A DNA stretch of 64,000 bases from Ignavibacteria bacterium (GCA_020635205.1 JACKAE010000002.1:372001-436000); one strand, 5' to 3'. Shown: positions 17,543 through 27,073, counted from the stretch's first letter. Notes: a model not told the origin generated them from the letters alone. Made by a program: numbers and translations.

Positions 17543-18385
17543 TTATGCGTCTAAATCTGCAAGTGCTTGTTCTGCTTGAGCAGGGTTTGGCGGATTTCCA
17601 TGCCATTTATAATCGTCTTCCATGAAGGAGACTCCACGCCCCATGTAGGTCTTTGCAATAATGCAGGTCGGCTTTCCCTTCACGCTCTTCGCCTCTTCGA
17701 ATGCTTCAACTAAGGCGGCGAGGTCGTGCCCATCAACTTCAATCGTGTGGAAGTTGAAACTCTCAAACTTCTCCTTCAGCGGGTAGACGTTCATCACATC
17801 GCCGATTCGTCCGTCGATCTGGCAATCGTTGTTGTCCACAATCATGCAGAAGTTATCCAGCTTGAAGTGGCTTGCCGACATCACGGCTTCCCAAATCGAA
17901 CCTTCCTGCAATTCCCCATCTCCAGTCAGCGAGTAAACGCGGGCTGTATTCCCATCCACAAGTTTATCGGCCATCGCCATGCCGACGGCGATTGAAAGCC
18001 CTTGACCGAGCGAGCCACTACTTGTCTCAATGCCGGGCAGGTGCATGTCACGTCCCGGATGTCCCTGCAAGCGACTACCAAACTGCCGAAGTGTCAGAAG
18101 TTCGGAGCGTGGGAAGAATCCAGCGTTAGCCAGTGTGGCGTAGAGGACAGGACACATATGTCCGGCTGAGAGGACAAAGCGGTCGCGTCCTTCCATCCAA
18201 GGGTTGTTCGGATCGTAGTTCATCACTCCACCAAAATAGAGTGCGGCGAAGATATCGGAAGAGCCGAGAGGCCCCCCGGAGTGTCCCGATTTTGCCACAA
18301 CGAGGGAGCGGATAATGTCGCGGCGAATTTCGCCTGCGATCTCGCTAAGTTTTTCCGGTGTCTGTCGTTCGTTCGTATACGGCAT
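17543..18385 (-). CDS. transketolase, N-terminal (TPP-binding) subunit
   Basis: 280 aa from the ATG at 18385 (MPYTNERQ). A longer frame upstream to 18490 gives unrelated sequence. The thiamine diphosphate motif GDGELQEGSIWEA with the later VDNND is intact, as are the active-site segments SGHSGGPLGSSD, LSAGHMCPVLYA and QGHPGRD. It is the first gene of a two-gene operon with the C-terminal subunit. Split transketolases of this kind are common in anaerobes and many FCB bacteria. Confidence 0.93.
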   Translation of the reverse strand: MPYTNERQTPEKLSEIAGEIRRDIIRSLVVAKSGHSGGPLGSSDIFAALYFGGVMNYDPNNPWMEGRDRFVLSAGHMCPVLYATLANAGFFPRSELLTLRQFGSRLQGHPGRDMHLPGIETSSGSLGQGLSIAVGMAMADKLVDGNTARVYSLTGDGELQEGSIWEAVMSASHFKLDNFCMIVDNNDCQIDGRIGDVMNVYPLKEKFESFNFHTIEVDGHDLAALVEAFEEAKSVKGKPTCIIAKTYMGRGVSFMEDDYKWHGNPPNPAQAEQALADLDA

Positions 18386-18624
18386 ATCCAAGAAGGCTGT
18401 CTGTAACGTGAAACGTGTCTGAATTCTGTTGAGAAGGGTGACAAGATAAGAACAATTCAAGGGGTAGGGAACCGGGGGAGGCGTGAGCAAGAATTTGATA
18501 CGGGCTGAGAAGCCAATACGGGGAACGAGAACAATTGAAAGAAATGGGAGTGTTCTCTCCGACTAACTTTTTGTCTTCTTCGTGTGTAGTTTTTCTCCGA
18601 CGCCAATTGAAACCGGTGCATCGC

Positions 18625-18655
18625 TTGCCCGGACAGCCTCTTTTGAGTAGGTTTG
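18625..18655 (+). promoter_or_regulatory. Bacteroidota-type promoter for the TPR lipoprotein gene
   Basis: TTG at 18625-18627, 20 bp, then TAGGTTTG at 18648-18655, matching the primary-sigma pattern TTG-N19-21-TAnnTTTG. The start codon at 18716 lies 60 bp downstream. Confidence 0.5.
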
Positions 18656-18715
18656 GCCTCTCCCTTGAGTTTTGGTGCAGAACGTATCACAGTATTAATC
18701 GGAATATAAGCTGAC

Positions 18716-20185
18716 ATGAACAGAATTCTTCTTCTTCTGGCAGGAGCAACACTCTATCTCTCACTGAGCGGTTTTCAGTGTGCCTCTTCGCAGATGAATA
18801 CTGCTGAACTGGCGCTGAAGAGCAATAACTACGCAAAGGCAGCGACTGCCCTCGAAGAGGAAGTCTCGCTGCGACCGGACAACGGCAGAGCTTGGTACTT
18901 ATTAGGGGTAGCTCGGTATGAAACGGGGGCATTCCGCACGATGAAAGATGCCTTCATCAAAGCAAAGGAGCATGCCGCCTCTCAAACGGGAAAGGTGGAG
19001 CCGAGAGAGATGCTCGACATGGAGTTCAAAATGTTCAACTCTTGGGCACAACTCTACGATTCAGCAACGATTGTGGGGTATAAAGATGCGGACTATGCTA
19101 AAGGACTTGCTTTACTCGACGATGCCGAGTATATCTTGCCGAAGATGCCGGCTGTGGTAGAAGTGAAGTCCAATCTGCTGCTCCGCCAAAAGAACCGCGA
19201 TCAAGCAAACAAACTCTACGGTGAATATGTTCGCCTGGTTCGGGGAGATATAGAGAAGGGGGTAAAGGATGGGTTGAGTCTTGGGATGACTCGGAATAGC
19301 GTACAAGTTGCCCTCGGTAAACCGACTCTTGCCTACAATCCCGATCGATTCCAGTTTACCGATCAGTATCCTTCCGGACTTTCTGTCTACTACACTGCGG
19401 CAAAGAGTAAAGAGGATGATGCGAAGGTACAGGGGTGGAAGTATTACGGAACGGGAGACGCTCCCTACCTCAACTACTGGCTCTCGAGCGATCCACTCTT
19501 CAACGCGGCACTCGACGATTATGCAAATAAGCGCTACGACGAGGCTCTCGAGCTTCTCCGGTTGATAGAACAATTTGATCCAGCACTTGAAGAGGTGGGG
19601 AGTCTTATCGGGCAAATCTACATCGCAACCAATCGGACAGATGAGGCGAAGGCACTCTTAGTTCGGAAGATTCAAGAAGATCCGAACAACCCAAAGCTTC
19701 GGATTACATACAGCGTTCTGCTTCACGATGCAAAAGAATATGGTGAGGCAGTGAAGGTATTGCAGGAGGCGTTGAAGCTGGACCTCGATAAGTCAGAGAA
19801 GGACTATCAGGATATTCTCTACAACCTCGGAGCATTCTATAAAAACTGGGCAGTGAAGCTCGAAAACGAGGCAACCGGGAGTAGCGCACAGCGTGAGGAG
19901 TACGAGGCAAAGTATCGTGAGTCGTTGAACTACTTTACGCAACTTCGTTCAGTTAAGGGTGAAGTTGAGTACGAGTTGTTAGCAGAGATGGGGAATCTGC
20001 ACGCCCTGCTCGGCAACAAGCAAGGCTTGAAAGATGTGGTAAAGGAGTTCGAGGGATTGAAGGGGAACGAAGCAATGAAGAACGACGCTGGCTTCTGGAG
20101 AGTGTTGAGTGATTTGTATTCATATCTTGGTGAGGCTGACAAGTCAGCAGAGGCAAAGGCAAAGGCGGCATCTCTCGGTAGTTAA
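18716..20185 (+). CDS. TPR-repeat lipoprotein
   Basis: 489 aa. The N-terminus MNRILLLLAGATLYLSLSGF leads to Q-C-A-S-S, a likely but non-canonical lipobox with Gln before the Cys. TPR units follow at about residues 25-90 (ALKSNNYAKAATALEEEVSL, DNGRAWYLLGVARYETGAF) and again at 255-430 (YANKRYDEALELLRLIEQFD, TNRTDEAKALLVRKIQED, YGEAVKVLQEALKLD). A middle region around 165-235 (GVKDGLSLGMTRNSVQVALG, LGKPTLAYN) resembles an SmpA/OmlA-like fold motif, tentatively. It is probably a periplasmic or outer-membrane scaffold. It stands alone between its own promoter and a hairpin at 20218. Confidence 0.75.
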   Translation: MNRILLLLAGATLYLSLSGFQCASSQMNTAELALKSNNYAKAATALEEEVSLRPDNGRAWYLLGVARYETGAFRTMKDAFIKAKEHAASQTGKVEPREMLDMEFKMFNSWAQLYDSATIVGYKDADYAKGLALLDDAEYILPKMPAVVEVKSNLLLRQKNRDQANKLYGEYVRLVRGDIEKGVKDGLSLGMTRNSVQVALGKPTLAYNPDRFQFTDQYPSGLSVYYTAAKSKEDDAKVQGWKYYGTGDAPYLNYWLSSDPLFNAALDDYANKRYDEALELLRLIEQFDPALEEVGSLIGQIYIATNRTDEAKALLVRKIQEDPNNPKLRITYSVLLHDAKEYGEAVKVLQEALKLDLDKSEKDYQDILYNLGAFYKNWAVKLENEATGSSAQREEYEAKYRESLNYFTQLRSVKGEVEYELLAEMGNLHALLGNKQGLKDVVKEFEGLKGNEAMKNDAGFWRVLSDLYSYLGEADKSAEAKAKAASLGS

Positions 20186-20217
20186 GGAAGTTCGTGTCGG
20201 GGAACAACAGAATAGCA

Positions 20218-20261
20218 CAAAGGTCTGCGATAGTATATACTGAGAGCATCGCAGACCTTTG
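20218..20261 (+). terminator. hairpin terminator after TPR lipoprotein gene
   Basis: 14-bp stem caaaggtctgcgat / atcgcagacctttg, 16-nt loop. The T run after it is weak. Confidence 0.65.
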
Positions 20262-20380
20262 TTCAGTTAATATGGCTCACTTACAACTGTTTTGAGCATT
20301 GCTTAGAGAGCGAATCGATAGCAATCCATAACATTTGTGAGAGAGTTCAGGATGAGTTGCACTAAATATCTGGAACGATA

Positions 20381-20710
20381 ATGTCCAAACAAGAAGAACA
20401 GAATCCGCAGCAGCAGATCAACATCGAGCTGGGGGAGAAAGAGGCCGAAGGGGTCTACTCGAACCTTGCAATTATTAGCCACTCACCGGCTGAGTTTGTG
20501 ATTGACTTCACGCGAATCCTTCCGGGTGTCCCCCGAGCACGTGTGCTCTCGCGAATTATCATGACGCCACAACATGCTCGTATGCTCCTGAATGCGATGC
20601 AGGATAATATCGAGCGGTACGAGGCACAGTATGGCGAGATCAAGATGAATCAGCAGGGGCCACAGTTCGGTGGGTTTCAAGCACCTGATGTGGGGGATAA
20701 GATCCACTAA
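20381..20710 (+). CDS. DUF3467 protein
   Basis: 109 aa. The core VYSNLAIISHSPAEFVIDFT, then VLSRIIMTPQHARMLLNAM and QDNIERYEAQYGEIK, is the DUF3467 signature, a small cytoplasmic protein of unknown function widespread in Bacteroidota and other phyla. The first 20 residues are Gln/Glu-rich and look disordered. Its stop overlaps the start of the GH57 gene in TAATG, so translation is coupled. Confidence 0.9.
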   Translation: MSKQEEQNPQQQINIELGEKEAEGVYSNLAIISHSPAEFVIDFTRILPGVPRARVLSRIIMTPQHARMLLNAMQDNIERYEAQYGEIKMNQQGPQFGGFQAPDVGDKIH

Positions 20711-22443
20711 TGGCAGGTTCGTTTGTACTGGTTTTGCACACACACCTTCCGTACGTAATTCGGCACGGACGCTGGCCACATGGTCTGGAGTGGTTGTGTG
20801 AAGCTGCCGCCGAGTGTTATATCCCCCTGTTGAATCAGTGCAACGAGTTGCGGGATGAAGGGATCAGCCCGAGAATCACGATCTCCTTCTCTCCAGTACT
20901 GCTGGAGCAACTTGCAGACGAAGATTTTCCTTCACTCTTCGAGGGGTTCTTGAACGAGCGAATAGAGGCGGCCTCGAAAGATGTTGACTACTTCCGAAGT
21001 CGACCTGATGAGCGAGAGTTCGTTCCGGTTGCTTCGTTCTGGCAGGAGTGGTATCGGTCGCGTCTACAGGATTTCACTGAGCGGTATGGACGTAATCTTG
21101 TTGCGGCATTCCGCGATTTGCGTGATGCTGGTGCAATTGCTGTGCAGACATGTGGGGCTACTCACGGATACTTCCCACTTCTCGGCTACGACGAATCGAT
21201 TCACGGGCAGGTACAGGTTGCTCTGGACGTTCACTGGCGGCACTTCAACAGCCGCCCTCGCGGTATCTGGATGCCAGAGTGTGCCTACCGTCCCGGTGGA
21301 TTTCGCAAGCCCCCAATGCCAACCGACGATGTCCCCGATGGTTACCGACTTGGGGTAGAGCAGATTATCGCTGCCGGTGGGATGGATCACACTGTAGTTG
21401 ACGCCCACATCGTTCGAGCAGGCGAGCCAGTAAACTGGTATGTCTCACGCTTTACAGGGAAGGGAGGGAGCGAAGGATCGAGTGGATTGCCGTTGGATGA
21501 TCCTCGCAGCCTCTACGATATCTATAAAATTTATTCTTCAACCGATCCCGCCTACGGGTCGGTTTCGGTCTTTGCCCGAGATGTCGACACGGCTCTCCGC
21601 GTCTGGAGTGGTTCGAGTGGGTATCCGGGGAACGAGAGTTATTTAGAGTTCCACAAGAAGCATCACCGGAGTGGACATCGATATTGGAGAGTGACTGGCA
21701 AAGAGTCCGATCTCGCCGACAAACGAATGTACCACCCTGCCGCCGCCCGCGAGCAGGTGCGAAGGGATGCAGAAGACTTTGTTCTGCACGTGGAACGTGT
21801 GATGGAAGAATATCGCGCCGCAACCGGATGTGAGGGGACGCTCACCCTTCCGTTCGACACAGAACTTTTCGGGCATTGGTGGTTTGAGGGACCTCTCTTT
21901 GTAGGGGAAGTGATTCGGCTCCTTTCGAGACGCCAGCGGGTACAACCTCGGACTACTCCAGAAGAGATAGATCGTCGAGGCTCGGGACTCTCGGTAACGT
22001 TACCCGAAGGTTCTTGGGGAGATGGGGGAGATCACCGCGTCTGGTTGAACGAGGAGACCGCCTGGACTTGGCCAATTATCTGGAAAGCTGAGCGGCAGTT
22101 CTTGGAACTTGTCAGATCGCGCAATCGGGAAAACCTACTTGAGGAGCGGGCACTGAAGCAGATGGGGCGAGAGTTGCTCCTGTTGCAGGCGTCGGACTGG
22201 CAATTCCTCATCACTACCGGTACGGCAACCGACTACGCAGAGGAGCGGATTCGAGAACATGCTGAAGGTTTGGAGTTGATCGGCGACTACGTGCGCTCTC
22301 TTCGCTCCGGTGTGGAACGGCTCGATCTCTTCGACGAACTTTGCCGTCTCGAAACAAAAGATCGTCTCTTCCCAAACCTCGACTTAGATCACTGGGTATG
22401 GAAGACTGCTGAGGAAGCACTGGGAGCACCGAGAGAGAAGTAG
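20710..22443 (+). CDS. GH57 1,4-alpha-glucan branching enzyme
   Basis: 577 aa. The GH57 N-terminal motif LVLHTHLPYVIRHG is at residues 6-20. The nucleophile Glu lies in GIWMPECAYRPGG, and the acid Asp in LPFDTELFGHWWFEG, both intact. The C-terminal helical domain (DUF1957-like, around HVERVMEEYR and LLLQASDWQFLITTGTA) is present, so this is the branching-enzyme group rather than amylopullulanase or 4-alpha-glucanotransferase. It would add alpha-1,6 branches to glycogen in the cytoplasm. It is translationally coupled to the DUF3467 gene. MalQ at 34571 is the other glycogen-related enzyme in this window. Confidence 0.9.
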   Translation: MAGSFVLVLHTHLPYVIRHGRWPHGLEWLCEAAAECYIPLLNQCNELRDEGISPRITISFSPVLLEQLADEDFPSLFEGFLNERIEAASKDVDYFRSRPDEREFVPVASFWQEWYRSRLQDFTERYGRNLVAAFRDLRDAGAIAVQTCGATHGYFPLLGYDESIHGQVQVALDVHWRHFNSRPRGIWMPECAYRPGGFRKPPMPTDDVPDGYRLGVEQIIAAGGMDHTVVDAHIVRAGEPVNWYVSRFTGKGGSEGSSGLPLDDPRSLYDIYKIYSSTDPAYGSVSVFARDVDTALRVWSGSSGYPGNESYLEFHKKHHRSGHRYWRVTGKESDLADKRMYHPAAAREQVRRDAEDFVLHVERVMEEYRAATGCEGTLTLPFDTELFGHWWFEGPLFVGEVIRLLSRRQRVQPRTTPEEIDRRGSGLSVTLPEGSWGDGGDHRVWLNEETAWTWPIIWKAERQFLELVRSRNRENLLEERALKQMGRELLLLQASDWQFLITTGTATDYAEERIREHAEGLELIGDYVRSLRSGVERLDLFDELCRLETKDRLFPNLDLDHWVWKTAEEALGAPREK

Positions 22444-22482
22444 ATAATAGATTGAGGGGATCATCTCCTCTCTGCGTCCTTT

Positions 22483-22537
22483 GCGACTCTGCGGTTTATC
22501 TCTTGTTCTTATGGATTGAGCAAAACCGCAGAGTCGC
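22483..22537. repeat. 15-bp inverted repeat of TTTGCG-type motif
   Basis: gcgactctgcggttt at 22483-22497 is exactly reversed at 22523-22537. The wording (ctgcgtcctttgcgactctgcg) is a dispersed intergenic motif that recurs loosely near 61905 and 62260. It could act as a terminator for the GH57 gene but has no T tract. Confidence 0.55.
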
Positions 22538-22646
22538 GGAGAGTGCAGAGGTCTTACACGTTAGATAGTAGGGGCTAAGCAGTTGTTTTGAGGTTGACTT
22601 GGTGGGGATTCGGCACATTTCCCTGCCCACTACTTATAAATATGAT

Positions 22647-25187
22647 ATGGGAAACACACTTGTTATAGTAGAGTCGCCGACGAAAGCGCGGACGATTAAG
22701 AACTTCCTTCCAGATAATTATATCGTGGAAGCATCTATGGGGAGTATCCGCGATCTTCCTGCGAAGGCAGCCGATATTCCGGAGAAGCTGAAGAAGGAGA
22801 AGTGGACACGGCTCGGCGTCGATGTTGAGAACGATTTCTCCCCTCTCTACATCGTCTCGGCGCAGAAGAAAAAGGTAATCAAGAAGTTGAAAGATGCGCT
22901 GAAGGGAGCCGATGAGTTGATTATCGCAACTGACGAAGACCGCGAGGGGGAGTCGATTGGTTGGCATCTTCTGGAAGTTCTCAATCCGAAAGTTCCGATT
23001 AAGCGGATGGTCTTTCACGAGATTACTCGTCCAGCGATTCAGGAGGCTCTCAAGAACACGCGAGAGATCGACGACAAGTTGGTGCGAGCGCAGGAGACCC
23101 GGCGTATTCTGGACCGTCTCGTCGGTTACACGATCTCTCCCCTTCTCTGGAAGAAGATTGCCCGCGGTCTCTCCGCTGGTCGCGTCCAGTCGGTTGCCGT
23201 CCGCTTACTCGTTGCGCGCGAACGTGACCGGCGAGCTTTCCACAGCGGAACCTACTGGGATCTTTCGGCCACGCTTTCCGATCGAGGAGACTCTACCTTC
23301 TCGGCGATCATGGTAACTCTCGGTGGTTCGCGCCTTGCTACAGGCAAAGATTTTGATCCCGATACAGGAAAGATTGCCAATGGGAAGGATGTTCTCCTTC
23401 TGGGTGAAACCGAAGCCTCAGAACTTCGGGAGCAACTTCTCCGCGACGAGTGGAGTGTCTCGAACGTTGAAGAGAAGGAAGAGTCACGACTTCCAGCCCC
23501 ACCATTCATTACCTCTACGCTTCAGCAGGAGGCAAATCGTAAACTCGGTATGGCGGCTCGCCGGACGATGCAAGTTGCCCAGAAGCTCTACGAACGTGGT
23601 CTGATTACCTACATGCGTACCGACTCGGTGAACCTTGCCGAAAGTGCGTTGCAGGCGATTCGTAGCGAAATCGGTAAAAAGTATGGAGCAGAGTATCTCA
23701 GTCCTGAAGCTCGGCAGTTCAAGACAAAGTCGAAGGGAGCGCAGGAGGCGCACGAAGCGATTCGTCCGGCTGGAGAGGGAATGCCGAGTGCTGGAGAGCT
23801 GCGGTTGGATGGAGAGGAGGCAAGTCTCTACGATCTGATCTGGAAGCGGACGATGGCCACGCAGATGGCAAACGCTCGGGTTCAGTTTACTACAGCCACG
23901 ATCGCCGCTGGGAATGCCACCTTCCGCGCAAGCGGAAAGCGTGTTCTCTTCCCCGGTTTCTTCCGAGCATACGTGGAAGGGGTAGATGATCCTGATGCTC
24001 TTTTAGAAGATCGTGATGCGCCGTTGCCAGAATTGAAAGGGGGAGATCGGCTCGTCTGTCGCGAGCTTGAGGCGTTGAGCCACGAGACGAAGCCACCAGC
24101 TCGCTTTACCGAAGCGTCGCTTGTGCAAGCTTTGGAGCGGGAGGGAATCGGCAGACCGAGTACCTATGCTTCAATCATTAGTACGATTCAAGATCGTGGC
24201 TACGTACGCAAGCAGGGGGGACGTTTGATTCCGACCTTTACGGCAATGGCTGTTACTGCCTTGCTGGAAGAACACTTCCCCGACTTGGTCGACCTTCGCT
24301 TTACAGCACACATGGAAGATGTTCTCGATGAAATTGCGTCGGGAAATGCCGACTGGCGTCCCTACCTCGGAGAGTTCTACAAGGGAGAGAGTGGTTTAGC
24401 AGAGCAGGTGAAGGAGCACGAAGAAAAGATAGACGCACGCAAAGCCTGCACACTCTCCTACGATGACATCAACGGCATGGAAGTTCGGGTTGGGCGTTAC
24501 GGAGCCTTCCTCGAAACGATGGAAGATGGAGAGCCGTTCCGCGCCTCACTTCCGGACGATATTTCGCCTGCCGATCTCTCTGCCGAGACTGCTCGCCAGA
24601 TTATCGAACAGAAGTTGAGTGGTGATGAGGCCTTCGCCCAGCATCCCGAGACTGGTGACCCTATCTACGTGAAAGTTGGTCCATACGGAGCCTACGTGCA
24701 GTTGGGGGATGAGGCAGATGGAGCCAAGGTTGCTCGCACATCCCTACCGAAGGGAATGACACCGGAGAACATCACCGTAGAACAGGCTGTGAAGTTGCTG
24801 GAGTTACCGAAACTTATCGGCAATCATCCAGAGACCGGAAAGGAAATCAAAGCTGGCATCGGACGCTTCGGTCCCTTTGTGGTTCACGATGGGGTCTTCG
24901 CCTCGTTGAAGGGGACAGATAACGTTCTCGAGATTGACCTTCCCCGCGCGCTTGAATTGCTTGAACTAAAAAAGCTCGGCAAGCGGGGATTGATCCGCAT
25001 CGTTGGAGATCATCCAAACGACAACGAACCAATCGAAGTCTACTCCGGCAAGTTCGGTCCTTACGTCAAGCACGATGGTGTGAATGCCTCAATCCCAAAG
25101 GATATTTCGGTTGACGATGTCACTGTAGAGCAAGCGGTGAAGTGGCTTGAAGAGAAGAAGGCAAATCCAAGTCCGAAGAGGAAGTAG
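22647..25187 (+). CDS. topA: DNA topoisomerase I (type IA)
   Basis: 846 aa from the ATG at 22647 (MGNTLVIVESPTKARTIKNF). The frame extends upstream to 22599 without family sequence. The TOPRIM domain has the N-terminal ESPTKA and the acidic DEDREGESIGWHL. The active-site tyrosine is Y322 in LITYMRTDSVNLA. GRVQSVAVRL and the RFTEASLVQALE block are also intact. The C-terminus from about 600 holds four repeats of the form [GK][RK][FY]G.[FY]V (VGRYGAFLE, VGPYGAYVQ, IGRFGPFVV, SGKFGPYVK). No CxxC zinc fingers are present, as in many Bacteroidota enzymes. It relaxes negative supercoils. A strong terminator follows. Confidence 0.96.
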   Translation: MGNTLVIVESPTKARTIKNFLPDNYIVEASMGSIRDLPAKAADIPEKLKKEKWTRLGVDVENDFSPLYIVSAQKKKVIKKLKDALKGADELIIATDEDREGESIGWHLLEVLNPKVPIKRMVFHEITRPAIQEALKNTREIDDKLVRAQETRRILDRLVGYTISPLLWKKIARGLSAGRVQSVAVRLLVARERDRRAFHSGTYWDLSATLSDRGDSTFSAIMVTLGGSRLATGKDFDPDTGKIANGKDVLLLGETEASELREQLLRDEWSVSNVEEKEESRLPAPPFITSTLQQEANRKLGMAARRTMQVAQKLYERGLITYMRTDSVNLAESALQAIRSEIGKKYGAEYLSPEARQFKTKSKGAQEAHEAIRPAGEGMPSAGELRLDGEEASLYDLIWKRTMATQMANARVQFTTATIAAGNATFRASGKRVLFPGFFRAYVEGVDDPDALLEDRDAPLPELKGGDRLVCRELEALSHETKPPARFTEASLVQALEREGIGRPSTYASIISTIQDRGYVRKQGGRLIPTFTAMAVTALLEEHFPDLVDLRFTAHMEDVLDEIASGNADWRPYLGEFYKGESGLAEQVKEHEEKIDARKACTLSYDDINGMEVRVGRYGAFLETMEDGEPFRASLPDDISPADLSAETARQIIEQKLSGDEAFAQHPETGDPIYVKVGPYGAYVQLGDEADGAKVARTSLPKGMTPENITVEQAVKLLELPKLIGNHPETGKEIKAGIGRFGPFVVHDGVFASLKGTDNVLEIDLPRALELLELKKLGKRGLIRIVGDHPNDNEPIEVYSGKFGPYVKHDGVNASIPKDISVDDVTVEQAVKWLEEKKANPSPKRK

Positions 25188-25224
25188 GTAGAGCAACAGG
25201 GGATGTCGATACTTATAATAAGAG

Positions 25225-25266
25225 GAGAGGGTCGGGAGTATATCCCGACCCTCTCTTTCTTTTTTT
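25225..25266 (+). terminator. strong rho-independent terminator after topA
   Basis: 12-bp GC-rich stem gagagggtcggg / cccgaccctctc with a 7-nt loop followed by tttcttttttt. Confidence 0.92.
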
Positions 25267-25304
25267 AAGGGTTGAAAACCATAGCGTTAGGCTGGTATCT
25301 ACCT

Positions 25305-26471
25305 TTACTTATGCGCTCGAGGATCAGGAAGGCCATCAGGGTCGTTGCAGGCAGTGCCAGACGAGTTGAGCGAACTCAGAACGAGGAGTCCGGCAACGTG
25401 TGGCGTGGCCATCGAAGTTCCGCTGATGGTATTTGTTCCTCCACCCTTCCAGAGGGAGAGGATATTCAATCCCGGAGCGGCATAGTCAACGTCGAGACCA
25501 TAATTGCTCCACGAGGTAAGGCATCCACTCTGATCGTGAGCAGAGACTGTATAGATTCGCGCATGATTGTTGCCGAGGTGGGCTGGGGATTCGTTGCTCG
25601 CATCCTGCCCATCGTTTCCAGCAGCAACGGCAATATGGAATCCTGCGTCGGCCAACGCGAGAACCGCCGCATCGAATGATGCAGAGATTGGACCTCCGAG
25701 ACTCATGTTCACAACATCTCCTGCGGTGCCATTTGTGGCTACGTAGTCGAGTCCGGCAATAATTCCAGAGTATGACCCGCTTCCTGCATTGTCGAGAACG
25801 CGAACGGCAATTACTGTTGTGCCTGCCGCTACCCCGACGACCCCAATTGAATTGTTGAGAGCACCAATGATACCGGCAACGTGTGTACCGTGGCCGTTCC
25901 CGTCGTCAGGGCTATTCTTCCCCTTTGAAACAAAGTTCCTGCTGCGGGCAACGTCCACATTCAGGTCTGGGTGGTCGAGATCGATTCCAGTATCGAGAAT
26001 CCAAACTACCCCACCGGTTCCATCACTACTGCCACCAACTTCTGTGATTCCCCAGGGCGTTTCCTGTGCTGTTGGTGTACCTCCACCTCCATCTCCACTT
26101 CCCGGTTTTCCTTTGCCCGGAGGGGGAGCCAAGGCGACAACCCGGTCTGGCTCAACCGACAATACCCGTGCGTCGGCAGCCATCTCTGCTGCTTTCGCTG
26201 AGGTCATCGTCGCGCTAAAACCCTTTACGGTCTTATCATAAACGTGAGTGACAGTTGCTGTGTGTGCCTTGGCAACATCGGACGCAACGTCTGGAACAAG
26301 CGATGTGGCGAGATCTTCTTTCAGCCGTACGATATACTGGTTTGGGATGGCATCTCCAGGTTTTAGGAGAGGAGATTGGTCTTCGTCAGCGGCAAAGGGT
26401 AGATTATCACCACACCCAATCGACAAAGCAAGCAAGAAGAGGGGAATCAGCCGGTTGATAGTTTTGAGCAT
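25305..26471 (-). CDS. subtilisin-like (S8) serine protease, lipoprotein
   Basis: 388 aa from the ATG at 26471, which has a strong ribosome site (aagaggag). The lipobox is LALSIGC with Cys20, so the mature enzyme is probably lipid-anchored outside the inner membrane. An I9 inhibitor-type propeptide (YIVRLKEDLA ... KGFSATMTSAKAAEMAAD) covers about 46-112. A short linker with a Gly/Pro/Lys-rich stretch (GKGKPGSGDGGGG) follows. The S8 domain has D160 (WILDTGIDLDHPDL), H194 (GNGHGTHVAGI), N285 (AAGNDG) and S353 (SGTSMATPHVAG), all intact. It most resembles proteinase-K-like peptidases. It ends almost directly after the catalytic helix with no sorting domain. It stands alone. Confidence 0.93.
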   Translation of the reverse strand: MLKTINRLIPLFLLALSIGCGDNLPFAADEDQSPLLKPGDAIPNQYIVRLKEDLATSLVPDVASDVAKAHTATVTHVYDKTVKGFSATMTSAKAAEMAADARVLSVEPDRVVALAPPPGKGKPGSGDGGGGTPTAQETPWGITEVGGSSDGTGGVVWILDTGIDLDHPDLNVDVARSRNFVSKGKNSPDDGNGHGTHVAGIIGALNNSIGVVGVAAGTTVIAVRVLDNAGSGSYSGIIAGLDYVATNGTAGDVVNMSLGGPISASFDAAVLALADAGFHIAVAAGNDGQDASNESPAHLGNNHARIYTVSAHDQSGCLTSWSNYGLDVDYAAPGLNILSLWKGGGTNTISGTSMATPHVAGLLVLSSLNSSGTACNDPDGLPDPRAHK

Positions 26472-26527
26472 AGTTACTCCTCTTGACAAGAATGGAAATT
26501 GACGGGCAAGATTCTGTTTAGAATTTC

Positions 26528-26557
26528 CAAAGGTAGTGTTTCTCCAGCAGAATGCAA
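26528..26557 (-). promoter_or_regulatory. Bacteroidota-type promoter for the S8 protease
   Basis: Read on the minus strand: TTG (26557-26555), 19 bp, TACCTTTG (26535-26528). The start codon is 56 bp further on. Confidence 0.5.
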
Positions 26558-26655
26558 GGTACTCTTCACTACTTTCTTCAAGATCGTTTACAACCTTTCA
26601 AGTTCTCATGTTGTGCTACGAACTAAAGGAACTGTATATTTGCCCTTCCTCGGAT

Positions 26656-26739
26656 GCGGAAGTGGCGGAATTGGCAGACGCACCATCTTGAGGGGGTGGC
26701 GCCCATCGTGGCGTGCGGGTTCAAGTCCCGCCTTCCGCA
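26656..26739 (+). tRNA. tRNA-Leu (anticodon GAG)
   Basis: 84 nt without encoded CCA. The acceptor gcggaag pairs with cttccgc, with discriminator A. The D arm is ggcggaattggcagacgc. The anticodon stem ccatc/ggtgg holds the loop ttgaggg with anticodon GAG. A long variable arm (cgcccatcgtggcg) marks it as a class II tRNA, and the T arm is gcgggttcaagtcccgc. It reads CUU/CUC codons. A 14-bp hairpin terminator follows. Confidence 0.95.
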
Positions 26740-26748
26740 CTATCAAAT

Positions 26749-26783
26749 AAAAGCCGGAGAAGTTGAGTGCTTCTCCGGCTTTT
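26749..26783 (+). terminator. tRNA-Leu terminator
   Basis: 14-bp stem aaaagccggagaag / cttctccggctttt, loop ttgagtg. Confidence 0.88.
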
Positions 26784-26857
26784 GCTTTCTTTTCCGCTTT
26801 CCGCTCAAGCACTCCAATGATTGATGTTTGAATAGTTTTGGGGTAAGCACCACCTTA

Positions 26858-27073
26858 CGTCATAGAGAAGTCAGATCAAGTTTGATAGAGCGATCGGGTC
26901 ATGTGGGAATCTCGGGTATCCCTTACCCCCAGCCCCTCTCCCAAGTATCACCCGATCTATCCTCTCTTCTCAGAGTGGGAGAGGGGGCGGAACCGAGGAT
27001 GGCGATCCCTCCCCCGACTGGAAGTCGGGGGTTAATGGAAGTGCCTATTACATCTGACTTGATTGGCCTATAA
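26858..27073 (+). repeat. dispersed repeat R2, copy a (about 216 bp)
   Basis: It aligns throughout with the reverse complement of 36797-37016: catagagaagtc, ctcgggtatccc, acccccagcccctctcccaa, a second agagtgggagaggg block, then the hairpin cccccgact/ggaagtcgggggttaatgg. No shared open frame. R1 copy b lies downstream in the same orientation, as at the 36.5-37.0 kb locus. Confidence 0.82.
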
